DNA of 64,000 bases from an uncultured Prochlorococcus sp. (GTDB lineage Bacteria > Cyanobacteriota > Cyanobacteriia > PCC-6307 > Cyanobiaceae): the NCBI GenBank assembly GCA_902535175.1, contig CACASR010000007.1, positions 1 through 64,000 on the forward strand, in the 5' to 3' direction. The notes beneath the pieces are model-generated. The model searched no databases. It had not been told where the DNA came from and was given only the letters and a program-made list of their open reading frames with translations. Numbering within the stretch: the first letter of the stretch is position 1; each line of letters begins with the position of its first letter. Made by a program: the position numbers and the translations under genes. Below are positions 29,178-40,018 of this stretch, one piece after another.

Positions 29178-30098
29178 TTATTTTAAAGAAATTCTTGTTA
29201 CCCAATTATCATAGTCTTGAGAACGACCTTCTGTTATTTCTATAAGCTTACTTTTTAATTTATTCATTATTGGTCTTTCACTATTTAATTCACTTGATTC
29301 AATTTTTTTAACTGGTGTAATTTTTGCTGCTGTACCAGTCAGAAAAACTTCATCTGCTATTAATAATTCTGTTTTATCAACAGGTCTTTCAATTACATTT
29401 ATTCCAAAAGATTTTGCTAATTCAATTACACTAGCCCTAGTAATACCCTCAAGTATATCTTGATCCACACCAGGAGTGATTAAGTCTCCATTTCTTACAA
29501 TAAATAAATTCATACCACTGGCTTCGCTTACCTTACCACTTGAATTTAATAGCAAGGCTTCATCAAAACCCGATAAACTAGCTTCTGTTTTGGCTAATGA
29601 ACTAGTAATATAAGCTCCACTTATTTTTCCTCTCAATGGAAGAGATCTATCTTCTTGTCTAGTCCAACTACTCATCCTACAAGAAACACCATCTGGAGAT
29701 AGATAATCTCCTAGTTCAATACAATATATAAAGAAATCTGTTTCAATATTGTGTAACCTTGGAGCTATACCTAAATCACTTGTATATACGAATGGTCTTA
29801 TATAGATAGGATTTTCTGGCTTATTTTTTTTTATAACTTCCTCTAAGGCTTTAAAAATATATTCTTCAGAAAAATCAGTTAAGAGTAATTTTGCACTTTG
29901 AGATAATCTTTTTATGTGCTTATCAGTTCTAAATAAAAGGAATTCTTCATTATTTGTAGGGTTTGGTATTGCTCGCATTCCTCCAAATGCAGCAGTACCA
30001 TAATGAAGTGCATGAGTAGCTATTGATATTTTTGCTTCTTTAAATGGAATACATTTACCTTCGAACCAGGCGTATGGAAGAAATTCATGCATATTCAA
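29178..30098 (-). CDS. ilvE: branched-chain amino acid aminotransferase
   Basis: HALHYGTAAFGGMRA..., EASGMNLFIV, GITRASVIELA. Confidence 0.95.
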   Translation of the reverse strand: MNMHEFLPYAWFEGKCIPFKEAKISIATHALHYGTAAFGGMRAIPNPTNNEEFLLFRTDKHIKRLSQSAKLLLTDFSEEYIFKALEEVIKKNKPENPIYIRPFVYTSDLGIAPRLHNIETDFFIYCIELGDYLSPDGVSCRMSSWTRQEDRSLPLRGKISGAYITSSLAKTEASLSGFDEALLLNSSGKVSEASGMNLFIVRNGDLITPGVDQDILEGITRASVIELAKSFGINVIERPVDKTELLIADEVFLTGTAAKITPVKKIESSELNSERPIMNKLKSKLIEITEGRSQDYDNWVTRISLK

Positions 30099-30164
30099 TT
30101 TATTTAATTAAGGTAAACTTGTTTTATCCTACTTACGTATTCTAAACCCTATTTATATATAAAA

Positions 30165-33100
30165 ATGCACAGGATATTGAATATAGCAGGAAATGAAAAG
30201 AATAAGGATGATTTAATAGAGCAACCAGTGGCAGATTTTATTTTTATAACAAGTGTCAAAGCTGATTTAAATCTCTTATCGAACTTATTGTTAGAAAAAG
30301 AATTTGCTTCATTAAAAAATAATATTAGAGCTTTAGAAATTTCTAATTTAAATTCCTCAGCTCAAGTAGATAATTATCTATTAAAAACAATTAATTATGC
30401 AAAAGTTGTCGTACTAAGATTATTCGGAGATAAAGGTACATGGAACTATGGAATTGAACAACTTTTAAATTGGCAAACAGTTGATAAAAAAAGAAAGTTA
30501 GTAATCCTATCAGGTACCGTTGATCAGGAAGTTTCCTTATGTGAAATAAGTAGTATAAATAAAGATGTAGCATTAAATATTTCTAAATTACTAAGATCTG
30601 GAGGACTGGATAATTATAGAAAATTTCTTAATTGTTTAAATTATCTAGAAATAGATGAAACATTAATTCCTGATGAGTTTTTGAAAATTTCTTTTTATGC
30701 AGATCCTTATTTGTATGATTGGAAAATTGAAAAAGGAGAAAAGATAGGAATAATATCCTATAAATCCCTTTTTTTGGCTAATGAAATTGAAGTAAACGAA
30801 AAACTTAATTTGCAGTTAAGAAAATGCGGACTATCCCCTAAAACATTTTTCATTTCAACTCTAAAAGATCATCTTATTCAAAAGAAATTAATAGAAATAT
30901 TTAAAAAAGAAGATATTAAAATAATAATCACCACAACTTCATTTTCTTCATCTCAAATCAAAAATAATGATTTAATTGAAAATTCTACAAATATTTTTAC
31001 TTCTCTTAAAATCCCAATTTTACAGATTCTTTCTTCTAATATATCAAAAAAAAATTGGTTAAATTCATCTATTGGAATGAATTCATCTGATTTATTAATG
31101 CAAATAATTATTCCCGAATTTGATGGGAGAATTACTACCTGTCCTTCTGCTTTTAAAGAAATAATATCAAAAAAAAATACACTCTATAGTGAAATAACCA
31201 GTTACAAAGCTTATCAAGTAGGGATTGAATGGATTTCAAAATTTGCAACAAATTATGTGAAACTTCAAAAACTTAATAATTTTGATAAAAGAATTTGTTT
31301 AGTAATAAGTAATTATCCAGTAAAGAACGGAAGAATCGGTAATGGCGTTGGTCTAAATACACCATCTTCAATAATAAATATTCTTAATTGGTTAAAAGAA
31401 GAAGGTTATGACCTTGGATCTTGTAATTATCCTCAAGATTCTTCAGAATTAATGTCAATGCTTATAAAAACTAGAACTAATGATATTGAGTCTCAAAATA
31501 ATAAACCATTAGATTACTTACCACTTAGTGAATATTTAAAATATTGGAATTTTTTAGAACTTGATCCAAAAAATATTATTGTTAATCGTTGGGGTAATCC
31601 ATCTGACGCGATCGATCTAGATAATGAAGGCTTCTCAATAAATGGTCTTAAATTTGGAAAAATAACATTATTGATTCAACCTCAACGAGGTTATGACGCT
31701 TACACTGATAGAGATATTCATTCTCCTGATCTTCCACCTCCCCATAGATATTTAGCACAATATTTTTGGATTGAAAAAGTTTTTAATGCAAATGCTATAT
31801 GCCATATTGGAAAACATGGGACTGTTGAATGGTTACCTGGCAAATCTATAGGCCTCAGCAATAAATGTTTTCCAAATATTATTTGTCCATCGATACCTAA
31901 CATATATCCCTTTATCGTAAATGATCCTGGAGAAGGATCCCAAGCTAAAAGAAGAACTGCTGCCACAATTATTGACCATTTAACACCTCCTTTGGATAGG
32001 TCAGAATTATATGGAAAATATTCAATATTAGAAAATTATTTAGACGAATATTTTGAAGCAAAATTATTAAATTCTAATCGTATTGAAATAATAGAAAAAT
32101 CCATTTTTAAATTAATTAAAAAAGATTTTAGTGAAATTAGATTAAAGAATAAAAATAATCAAATAGAAGAAATTGATTCCTTTCTTTGCAAAATTAAAGA
32201 ATCTCAAATTAGAACAGGTTTGCATGTATTTGGCAATAGGCAGAATGCAATTAATGAAATAAATTTATTCTTATGTATTGCTAGAGTACCAAATGCCAAA
32301 CGAATTGGTGTTGTTCAATATATAGCGAAACATTTAAAACTAGATTTAAATCCTTGGACAAATAAATATGATCAAAAGTTATCTGAAAAGGACAAAAAAA
32401 TATTATTGAGGTTTTCAAACAAAAAAATTTCAAACTTTAGAATGGCTATTGAGTTTTTAGAACAACAAGCAAAATACATACTATATTTGTTTTTTTACAA
32501 AAAGAATATCAATATAAAATATTTAGACAAATATAAAAATCAAAAAATAATAGACTATTTCTTTAATGATAAAAAACATAATAATTACTTTTTATTATTA
32601 AAAAATGAGATCCTAAACCCAATCATTAATTCTTCATATAATGAAAAATCATCATTTATCAATTCATTAAATGGCAAATATGTAAAAAGTGGTCCATCTG
32701 GAGCCCCTACTAGAGGTAAAACTGAAGCTTTACCAACTGGTAAAAATTTCTTTTCAGTTGATTCCCGAGGTTTGCCAACTGAATCAGCATGGAGTGTTGG
32801 TTGTAAATCTGCATCTCAAATAATTGATTTATACAAACAAGAAAATGGAGAAAATTTAAAAAATATAGCAATATCTGTATGGGCAACATCCACAATGAGA
32901 AATGGTGGAGAAGACATTTGTCAAATATTATATTTATTAGGTGTACAACCTATTTGGGATGGACCCTCAAGAAGAGTAGTTGACTTAGAAATTATTCCTT
33001 TATCTGTTCTGGATAGGCCCAGAGTAGATGTTACATTAAGGATTTCTGGAATGTTTAGAGATGCATTTCCTCAGTTAGTCAAATTAACTTCTAAAGCAAT

Positions 33101-33902
33101 AAATCTAATTTCTAATCTTAATGAGAATGCTAAATTAAACCCTCTTGCTGGCGCATTAAAGGATGGTGATCCAATTAATCGTATATTTGGCTCTGCGCCA
33201 GGTTCATATGGAGCTGGTCTACAAGAACTAATTTCAAATTCTAATTGGGAAAATATAGATGATTTTGGAGAATCTTTTCTTAATTGGAGTAAGTGGATTT
33301 ATAGTGATAATCTTGAACCTATTGAAGATAAAAAATCATTAGAAAATGCTCTTAAAAATGTTCAGTTAGTTGTTCATAACCAAGATAATAAGGAACATGA
33401 TATTTTAGATTCTGATGACTATTATCAGTTTCAGGGTGGTTTATCTTCAGCAGTAAAAAAATTGAGCGGTAAATTACCTGAAATGTATCATGGTGATTTA
33501 TCTAAATTTGGATTATCTAAAATTTCAAAATTACAAGATGAAATTAATAATGTTGTTATATCAAGAATACTTAACCCTAAATGGATAAATGGAATGAAGG
33601 AAAATGGTTATAAAGGGGCGTTTGAATTTTCAGCGACACTAGATTACTTATATGCTTTTGATGCTTCTACTGAAGTAGTATCAGATTGGTGTTATGAGGA
33701 AGTTTATAAATCATGGTTATGTGATCGCGATCTTAGTAATTTCTTTCTAGAAAATAATCCATGGGCTTTAAGAGATATTGCACAAAGATTTCTTGAAATT
33801 GTCAATAGAAAAATGTGGAATAATTGTTCTTCTGAAGTCATTGAAAATTTAAAGAACATAATTATTAATACTGATTCAATAATTGAAAAAAACGAATTCT
33901 GA
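30165..33902 (+). CDS. cobN: cobaltochelatase subunit CobN
   Basis: HIGKHGTVEWLPGK, PHRYLAQYFWIE, SGPSGAPTRGKTEALPTGKNF; 1245 aa. Confidence 0.95.
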   Translation: MHRILNIAGNEKNKDDLIEQPVADFIFITSVKADLNLLSNLLLEKEFASLKNNIRALEISNLNSSAQVDNYLLKTINYAKVVVLRLFGDKGTWNYGIEQLLNWQTVDKKRKLVILSGTVDQEVSLCEISSINKDVALNISKLLRSGGLDNYRKFLNCLNYLEIDETLIPDEFLKISFYADPYLYDWKIEKGEKIGIISYKSLFLANEIEVNEKLNLQLRKCGLSPKTFFISTLKDHLIQKKLIEIFKKEDIKIIITTTSFSSSQIKNNDLIENSTNIFTSLKIPILQILSSNISKKNWLNSSIGMNSSDLLMQIIIPEFDGRITTCPSAFKEIISKKNTLYSEITSYKAYQVGIEWISKFATNYVKLQKLNNFDKRICLVISNYPVKNGRIGNGVGLNTPSSIINILNWLKEEGYDLGSCNYPQDSSELMSMLIKTRTNDIESQNNKPLDYLPLSEYLKYWNFLELDPKNIIVNRWGNPSDAIDLDNEGFSINGLKFGKITLLIQPQRGYDAYTDRDIHSPDLPPPHRYLAQYFWIEKVFNANAICHIGKHGTVEWLPGKSIGLSNKCFPNIICPSIPNIYPFIVNDPGEGSQAKRRTAATIIDHLTPPLDRSELYGKYSILENYLDEYFEAKLLNSNRIEIIEKSIFKLIKKDFSEIRLKNKNNQIEEIDSFLCKIKESQIRTGLHVFGNRQNAINEINLFLCIARVPNAKRIGVVQYIAKHLKLDLNPWTNKYDQKLSEKDKKILLRFSNKKISNFRMAIEFLEQQAKYILYLFFYKKNINIKYLDKYKNQKIIDYFFNDKKHNNYFLLLKNEILNPIINSSYNEKSSFINSLNGKYVKSGPSGAPTRGKTEALPTGKNFFSVDSRGLPTESAWSVGCKSASQIIDLYKQENGENLKNIAISVWATSTMRNGGEDICQILYLLGVQPIWDGPSRRVVDLEIIPLSVLDRPRVDVTLRISGMFRDAFPQLVKLTSKAINLISNLNENAKLNPLAGALKDGDPINRIFGSAPGSYGAGLQELISNSNWENIDDFGESFLNWSKWIYSDNLEPIEDKKSLENALKNVQLVVHNQDNKEHDILDSDDYYQFQGGLSSAVKKLSGKLPEMYHGDLSKFGLSKISKLQDEINNVVISRILNPKWINGMKENGYKGAFEFSATLDYLYAFDASTEVVSDWCYEEVYKSWLCDRDLSNFFLENNPWALRDIAQRFLEIVNRKMWNNCSSEVIENLKNIIINTDSIIEKNEF

Positions 33903-33903
33903 A

Positions 33904-34551
33904 TTATCTTCCTAATAGTGAAAGTCCATGACTATCTGTTCCGCATGTTTTTAGCATTGAATATCTTTCAGTTAATTGATTGATTTTCTCACAAACAAAA
34001 TTACTAGCTTGCCATATTTGATTAAGGTTATAGTCATACCAAACTTCAATCCCATTAACTCTATTTTTATGGGCTTCAGGAATTAAGATGTCGAATGGGA
34101 TTCTATATCTTGCTGGATGAGCTAGAAATGATAAACCACCCGCAATTTCAATTGCTCTGGTCACAGAATTTATTTGTAAGTCGTTGCCTATTGGTGATTC
34201 ACCTAAAATATAAGGAGAAAGAGACTCACTATTTATATCAATTCCTAGGCCTAAAACATGAACTAAACATCCCTTAAGTAAACAATTAATTTCAATACCA
34301 GGAATTAAAGTGAAAGAATTTTTTGGATATTTTTTTAATAAACCGTTATCAGATATATATTTATGAGCCAATATTGAATGATGATCTGTAATTGATAAGA
34401 ATTGAAGTTTATTACGAAAAGCTTGATCTAATAAATCTTCAGGACACATACTTCCATCACTAAAATTTGTATGACAGTGAAAATTTATATTATGAGGACA
34501 ACTATATTTATCGATTTTAGAGGTTAAATCTATTAACTCTTCTTTATCCAT
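33904..34551 (-). CDS. PHP-domain metal-dependent phosphoesterase
   Basis: INFHCHTNFSDGSMCPEDLL, SITDHHSI, FLAHPARYR, CGTDSHG. Confidence 0.9.
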   Translation of the reverse strand: MDKEELIDLTSKIDKYSCPHNINFHCHTNFSDGSMCPEDLLDQAFRNKLQFLSITDHHSILAHKYISDNGLLKKYPKNSFTLIPGIEINCLLKGCLVHVLGLGIDINSESLSPYILGESPIGNDLQINSVTRAIEIAGGLSFLAHPARYRIPFDILIPEAHKNRVNGIEVWYDYNLNQIWQASNFVCEKINQLTERYSMLKTCGTDSHGLSLLGR

Positions 34552-34562
34552 TAAAAAAAAGT

Positions 34563-35099
34563 CTAGAATTTTGATATTGACTTTATTAAATTATCAACTT
34601 TTTTCCAATCTGTTAGTTCATATGTTTTTGAAGTATCTTTCGGACCATTAGTTATAAACATAATAAATAGAATTGCTAATTTATTTAGTGTATCTAAGCT
34701 TGGATAATCTAATCTACCAGCAAAAACCTCTTTTATCGTGGGGTCCCATTTGACTTTTTTTAAGAATTTTATAACATATGGATTTGTTTCAGGAGTTGAT
34801 TTTTCAGGTTTTCTTGCTGTTAAGTTTAATGAAAAGAAAGCAGTTTTTACCTTGTCTAATTTTTCAATATTTTGCTGAATAAATTTGTAAACATTTTTTC
34901 TATGGTATCCATACCTTACGCTTGCTCCAATAACGATTTCCTCAAAGTCGCTTAAATCGTAATTAGCTGAATCTTCAACCGAAATAATACTTACATTTTT
35001 TCTTCCTTTTAATTTTTTATAAATGTAATTGCAAATATCTTTAGTGTGACCATCGACAGTGGAATATAAAATAAGAAGTTTTGATTTTCTCCAGAACAC
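34563..35099 (-). CDS. hemG: flavodoxin-type protoporphyrinogen oxidase (HemG family)
   Basis: KLLILYSTVDGHTKDIC, VIGASVRYGYH, FFSLNLTARKPEKSTPETNPY closely follow the HemG pattern. Confidence 0.85.
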   Translation of the reverse strand: MFWRKSKLLILYSTVDGHTKDICNYIYKKLKGRKNVSIISVEDSANYDLSDFEEIVIGASVRYGYHRKNVYKFIQQNIEKLDKVKTAFFSLNLTARKPEKSTPETNPYVIKFLKKVKWDPTIKEVFAGRLDYPSLDTLNKLAILFIMFITNGPKDTSKTYELTDWKKVDNLIKSISKF

Positions 35100-35192
35100 T
35101 ATAAAAGAGAATTATTTAAAACTTATTTTAATTCGAATTATCGATAAAATCTATAATATCAACTTCTATGAATATTTAATATAAATTTTTTA

Positions 35193-37127
35193 TTAATCAT
35201 TATTAAAAAAATTATAAATTTCATTGGCAGTATTAGCTCCAAGACCTTTTACTTTCATAAGATCATCCGTACTAGCAATCCTTATAGCATCTACAGAATT
35301 AAAATGCTCCAATAAATCCTTTATTCTTGAAGAACCTAATCCAGGTATTTGTGTTAATTGTGATCTATTCATTCTTTTAGATCTTTTGTTTCGATGAAAG
35401 GAAAGTGCAAATCTATGAGCCTCATCTCTTAATCTTCTAAGTAGCATTACTCCTTTTTGATTCATATCTGTATTAAGAGGTTTTGCTAATCCTGGAACAT
35501 ATATTTCTTCTTTCTTTTTTGCTAATGAACATAAAACTACATCTTTCTCTAGATTAAGATCTTCCAATGCTTTGATTGCAGAACTTAGTTGTCCTTTCCC
35601 ACCATCTATCATTACTAAATCGGGCCAATCTGAAAAAAGTTCATTACTAATAATATTATTTTGTGAATTCATTAGATAACTAAGATCTCCTCCATCGTTC
35701 TTATATCTTGACCATTTTTTAAATCTTCTATAAATAACCTCATATATGGATGCATAATCATCACTATGACCAATATAAACATTATTATCTTTGATTTTAT
35801 ATTTTCTATAATTTTGTTTTGATGGTATTCCATCAATAAAAACAACCTGAGAAGCTACTGGATCGGAACCTTGAATATGACTAATATCATATCCCTCTAT
35901 TCTTTTTGGATGAGTATTTAGTTCGAGTATTTGAGATAAGTCTTCAATAGCAGATTCATTATCTTGAATTCCATTTAATATTCTATTTAATTCTAACTTG
36001 GCATTTTTTTGAACCATTTCTATAATTTTTAATTTATTACTTCTTTTTGGATTTAAAATTTTTACTTTTTTTTGTTTTAGTTGAGAAAGCCATTCTTCCA
36101 GAGTTAGCTTGTTTGTAAATTCATATTGAACTAAAATTTCAGATGGTATTTCAATGCCATCAACATTTATATAGTGTTCCTCAAAAACTCTTTGCAGAAT
36201 CTCACTTTCGTTAATACCTTCTAATTTTTGACTATATCCAATTCTTCCTATTAATTTTCCAGATCTCATTTGAAATATTTGAATACTTGCAATATTTTTC
36301 TCCGATACAATTCCAAAGATATCTCTATTTATAGAAGAGTCTGGTACTGATATTTTTTGTGATTCTGTTAATAATTTAAGACCACTAATTTGATCTCTTA
36401 TTTTTGCCGCTTTTTCGTACTGTAAGTCATTAGAGAAGTAAGACATTTTATTCTCTAAAATTCTAATTAGATCATCATTTCTTCCTTGAAATACCATTGA
36501 AGCTTGTTTTACAATTTTTTTATATTCTTCTGATGAAATTTTTTCGAGATCAACACCAGTAATTTCTCTATAAAACGACTTTGATAATTTACTATGTCTT
36601 AGAGGAAATATTTTCTTAATTAAAAATAAAGTATTTCTTAAAAGACCTACATCAACGTAAGGTCCATAATACCTATCTAAATTATTTCTATTTCTTCTCT
36701 TTCTAGTAATAAATATTCGAGGATATTTCTCACTCCAAGTTATGCAAAGATATGGATATTTCTTATCATCCTTTAAAAGAATATTAAAATAAGGTTTGTT
36801 TGTTTTTATTAAATTTGACTCTAAATTTAGTGCTTCATATTCGCTATCTGTAACTATAATTTCGATTTCAGTTATTTGACGAACCATCAAACTTAATCTT
36901 GGAGTTAAATCTGAAAAATTATTGAAATAACTACTTACTCTACTGCGTAATTTTTTTGATTTGCCAATATAAAGTAAATTATTATCTATATCTTTAAAGA
37001 GATAACAACCAGAAGACTTTGGAATTTCGGATAGTCTTGATTTTAATAACTCTTTATTGTTAATTAATTTATATTCAATTTTAAAATTATATTTGTTATC
37101 TATTTTTTCAATAGAGGAATTACTCAT
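35193..37127 (-). CDS. uvrC: excinuclease ABC subunit C
   Basis: GIY-YIG domain, UVR motif, IEGYDISHIQGSDPVASQVVF, C-terminal HhH. Confidence 0.97.
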   Translation of the reverse strand: MSNSSIEKIDNKYNFKIEYKLINNKELLKSRLSEIPKSSGCYLFKDIDNNLLYIGKSKKLRSRVSSYFNNFSDLTPRLSLMVRQITEIEIIVTDSEYEALNLESNLIKTNKPYFNILLKDDKKYPYLCITWSEKYPRIFITRKRRNRNNLDRYYGPYVDVGLLRNTLFLIKKIFPLRHSKLSKSFYREITGVDLEKISSEEYKKIVKQASMVFQGRNDDLIRILENKMSYFSNDLQYEKAAKIRDQISGLKLLTESQKISVPDSSINRDIFGIVSEKNIASIQIFQMRSGKLIGRIGYSQKLEGINESEILQRVFEEHYINVDGIEIPSEILVQYEFTNKLTLEEWLSQLKQKKVKILNPKRSNKLKIIEMVQKNAKLELNRILNGIQDNESAIEDLSQILELNTHPKRIEGYDISHIQGSDPVASQVVFIDGIPSKQNYRKYKIKDNNVYIGHSDDYASIYEVIYRRFKKWSRYKNDGGDLSYLMNSQNNIISNELFSDWPDLVMIDGGKGQLSSAIKALEDLNLEKDVVLCSLAKKKEEIYVPGLAKPLNTDMNQKGVMLLRRLRDEAHRFALSFHRNKRSKRMNRSQLTQIPGLGSSRIKDLLEHFNSVDAIRIASTDDLMKVKGLGANTANEIYNFFNND

Positions 37128-37136
37128 TTATAATGA

Positions 37137-37625
37137 TTAACCTCCATAATTCCAGCCAGTTGAAGATAAATTTAGTGAGTCAACATCATTATTCAGATAA
37201 GCAGATTGAACCTCTCCTACAAAAACGGTATGGTCTCCATGCATAACACTTCCAACAACATTACATTCAACTCCACCAACACTATCAACTAAAATAGGCA
37301 ATCCAAGCTCACCTAAATTAAATTCAACAGATTCAAATCTACCTCCTAATGCTTTTTGAGGTTTAAAAAAAACAGCTGCTAGATCCTTTTGATCACTTTT
37401 GAGCACATTTAATGAGAACTTATTGGTTGACTTTATTATTTCATGACTAGAACCCTCTGCTCTAACAGCCATTACAACTAATGGTGGGGTGAAGGAACCT
37501 TGAGTAACCCAACTTGCAGTAAATCCATTCACTTCATTTTTATCCTCGTCTCTAACGCCACAAATAAATAATCCGTGAGGTATTTTTCTTAATAAGATTT
37601 TTTTTGCTTCTAGATTTAATGTCAT
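37137..37625 (-). CDS. flavin reductase-like FMN-binding domain protein
   Basis: GLFICGVRD...VNGFTASWVTQGSFTPPLVVMAVR...HTVFVGEV. Confidence 0.88.
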   Translation of the reverse strand: MTLNLEAKKILLRKIPHGLFICGVRDEDKNEVNGFTASWVTQGSFTPPLVVMAVRAEGSSHEIIKSTNKFSLNVLKSDQKDLAAVFFKPQKALGGRFESVEFNLGELGLPILVDSVGGVECNVVGSVMHGDHTVFVGEVQSAYLNNDVDSLNLSSTGWNYGG

Positions 37626-37684
37626 AATTGATTTATCTAATAATCTTATTTTAACTAAATTTCTTATTCGATCATAATAAATTC

Positions 37685-38158
37685 ATGAAAATTCTTTATC
37701 CAGGTACATTTGATCCTTTAACAAATGGGCATATTGATTTAATAGAAAGGGCTGAAAAAATATTTGGCAATCTAGTAGTTGCTGTTTTAGAAAATACTTC
37801 CAAAACACCAACATTTAATCTTGAAAGAAGAATAATACAAATAAAAAATTCTCTTTCTCATTTACCTAATATTGAAGTTATTTCTTATTCAGGTCTTACT
37901 GTTGATTGTGCAAATGATCTAAAAGCTAATCTTATTCTTAGAGGCTTAAGAGCAATGAGTGATTTTGAGTATGAACTTCAGATTGCTCATACAAATAAAT
38001 CTCTTAATAATGATATTGAAACTATATTTTTATCGACAAATACAAATTATAGTTTTCTTAGTAGTTCTTTAGTAAAAGAAGTTGCAAAATTTGGTGGTGA
38101 AATTAATCACATGGTACACCCCTCTGTTGAGAGGGATTTAAAAGAATATTTTAAATAA
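37685..38158 (+). CDS. coaD: phosphopantetheine adenylyltransferase
   Basis: [34 protein letters not shown]. Confidence 0.98.
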   Translation: MKILYPGTFDPLTNGHIDLIERAEKIFGNLVVAVLENTSKTPTFNLERRIIQIKNSLSHLPNIEVISYSGLTVDCANDLKANLILRGLRAMSDFEYELQIAHTNKSLNNDIETIFLSTNTNYSFLSSSLVKEVAKFGGEINHMVHPSVERDLKEYFK

Positions 38159-38166
38159 TATTTTTG

Positions 38167-39390
38167 TTAACAAGATTTCAAGTAATAAAGATCACGTATT
38201 AGTTTAAAAGCTTTTTCTTTATCAATTTTATTAGAATTTTGGATAATGCTTATAATTATTGGCTTTTCATTTTTATATAAAAAGCCAGATAATGCAAAGA
38301 CATTTGAAAGAGTCCCAGTTTTGCCAAAAAACTTTCCAGACAATTCACTATTTACAAATCTTTTAGCTAATGTTCCTCTCACTCCCGTAATTGAAAGTGT
38401 AGATTGATAAGCTTTAAAATTATTAAAATATCTCATTTTATCTAAAAACAATACAACTAACTTTGTTGTAATTTTATTTTTTCTAGACAATCCACTAGCA
38501 TCTGCAAAGTATGCATTAGTTGCTGGCAGGCCAATATTTTTAAGCCATCTTTTCAATTTTATATAGTTATTATCATTCCAGGTATTTGAGGCATTTTTAA
38601 AAAGAGATTCAGCCGTAAAATTATGGCTTTCAGAATTTGTTAGAGTTAATAATGAAAGAATTGGAGTTGAATATACTTTATTTATCTCTTTAATATTTTT
38701 TAAATAAAAAGTTTTTTCTGAATCAAAAAAATCTATATATATTTTTGAATTTGGAAATTTATTTTTTAAATAATTTTTAATAAAATTTTTTAATGCATAA
38801 ATATCATCATATTTATTGTGATTACTTTCTATTGCAAGGGAAGTAATTGGAGATCCATATTCGTAAAGTTTATCAGTATTTGTCCAACCATTAGGCCAAT
38901 ATAATTTTGAATCAATTTCTACAATATTAAAGTTAATAATTTTATTTTCTTTAACATTTGAGATTAGTTCGATTATATCTTCATAATTAAGATCTGGATC
39001 ACCTTGACCGAGTAAATAATAATCGTTTTTATTTTTAAATAAGGAAGTTTTTAAATTATTATTTAATTTATATTTACTTAAAACATAAGCTGATGAGAAT
39101 AATTTTTGGTTAGATGCTGGCAACCTTGGAACATCCTCATTGTAGGAACTTATTATTTCCCCTTTATTATTAATAATGGATACACTAAAAGAATCATCAA
39201 GCGTTTGATTCAATAAAGCATCATAAGTAGGACATATTTTGTTTTTAGTAATTATTCCCGGGAAATTAAAATAAATACTATTTAAAATAGTAATTTTCTG
39301 ATTTGCTAGTAAATATTTTATTAAGAAAGGAGATGTTACTAATATTAGAACAATAAAGAAAAATGAATATATTTTTTTTATCACATTCAA
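38167..39390 (-). CDS. dacB: D-alanyl-D-alanine carboxypeptidase / PBP4
   Basis: PASNQKLFSSAYVL (SxxK), DASGLSRKN, GKTGTLSNVFALSG. Confidence 0.92.
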   Translation of the reverse strand: MNVIKKIYSFFFIVLILVTSPFLIKYLLANQKITILNSIYFNFPGIITKNKICPTYDALLNQTLDDSFSVSIINNKGEIISSYNEDVPRLPASNQKLFSSAYVLSKYKLNNNLKTSLFKNKNDYYLLGQGDPDLNYEDIIELISNVKENKIINFNIVEIDSKLYWPNGWTNTDKLYEYGSPITSLAIESNHNKYDDIYALKNFIKNYLKNKFPNSKIYIDFFDSEKTFYLKNIKEINKVYSTPILSLLTLTNSESHNFTAESLFKNASNTWNDNNYIKLKRWLKNIGLPATNAYFADASGLSRKNKITTKLVVLFLDKMRYFNNFKAYQSTLSITGVRGTLAKRFVNSELSGKFFGKTGTLSNVFALSGFLYKNEKPIIISIIQNSNKIDKEKAFKLIRDLYYLKSC

Positions 39391-39391
39391 T

Positions 39392-40018
39392 CTATAAATT
39401 TACAAAAATAGATTCATTATCGGGTTTAATTTCAAATTCTTTTTTAAAAAAATATCTTTTATTTTCTTCTTTGAAAAGCAACCAGTTATTTGGATAAATA
39501 TGCATAAGAGCAGCTTTATTTAAAGGCTGCAGAAAATAAATATTTTTCCATGTTTTGACAAAGTTTTTACGTCGCTCTCTAATAACACTTCCTATACCAA
39601 TATTGGCATCTTCAAATTTTGGATTTAATGAATAATGCGTACCTTGATAATTATCAGACATTGGTTCAAATGAATCGAAATCATATGGCTGAGGTAGTAT
39701 CGATATCATTGCACTATCAATATTATTTATATTATTTGATTCATTAAATGATTTAAAAGTAAAGATTTTATCTTTGATATCTGGATAGTCTCTTTGAGCC
39801 AAAGCAACAGCACCTTGATCAGCAAATGTAATGAATACATTATTATTTTTAGACAATATCTTGTAGATAGTTATTCCAATTCTGTTAAACTTCAATCCTT
39901 CAAAATTAAATTCTATGGTAAATCTTTTATTTGAATCTAATAAACTTGGAATAATCGCATCCTCCATATTCTTAAGAGATTCATTTAAATCTTTAGGTAG
40001 TCTGTAATTGGTTTCCAT
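39392..40018 (-). CDS. DUF1995 family protein
   Basis: LPKDLNESLKNMEDAIIPSLLDSNKRFTIEFNFEGL; matches cyanobacterial/plastid DUF1995. Confidence 0.75.
   Translation of the reverse strand: METNYRLPKDLNESLKNMEDAIIPSLLDSNKRFTIEFNFEGLKFNRIGITIYKILSKNNNVFITFADQGAVALAQRDYPDIKDKIFTFKSFNESNNINNIDSAMISILPQPYDFDSFEPMSDNYQGTHYSLNPKFEDANIGIGSVIRERRKNFVKTWKNIYFLQPLNKAALMHIYPNNWLLFKEENKRYFFKKEFEIKPDNESIFVNL

Noticed and set aside
25593-33902. Cobalamin riboswitch controlling metH/cobN
   Set aside because: Gaps upstream of metH (18 bp to ilvE) and cobN (~66 bp) are too short for a typical cobalamin riboswitch and no B12-box-like sequence was seen.
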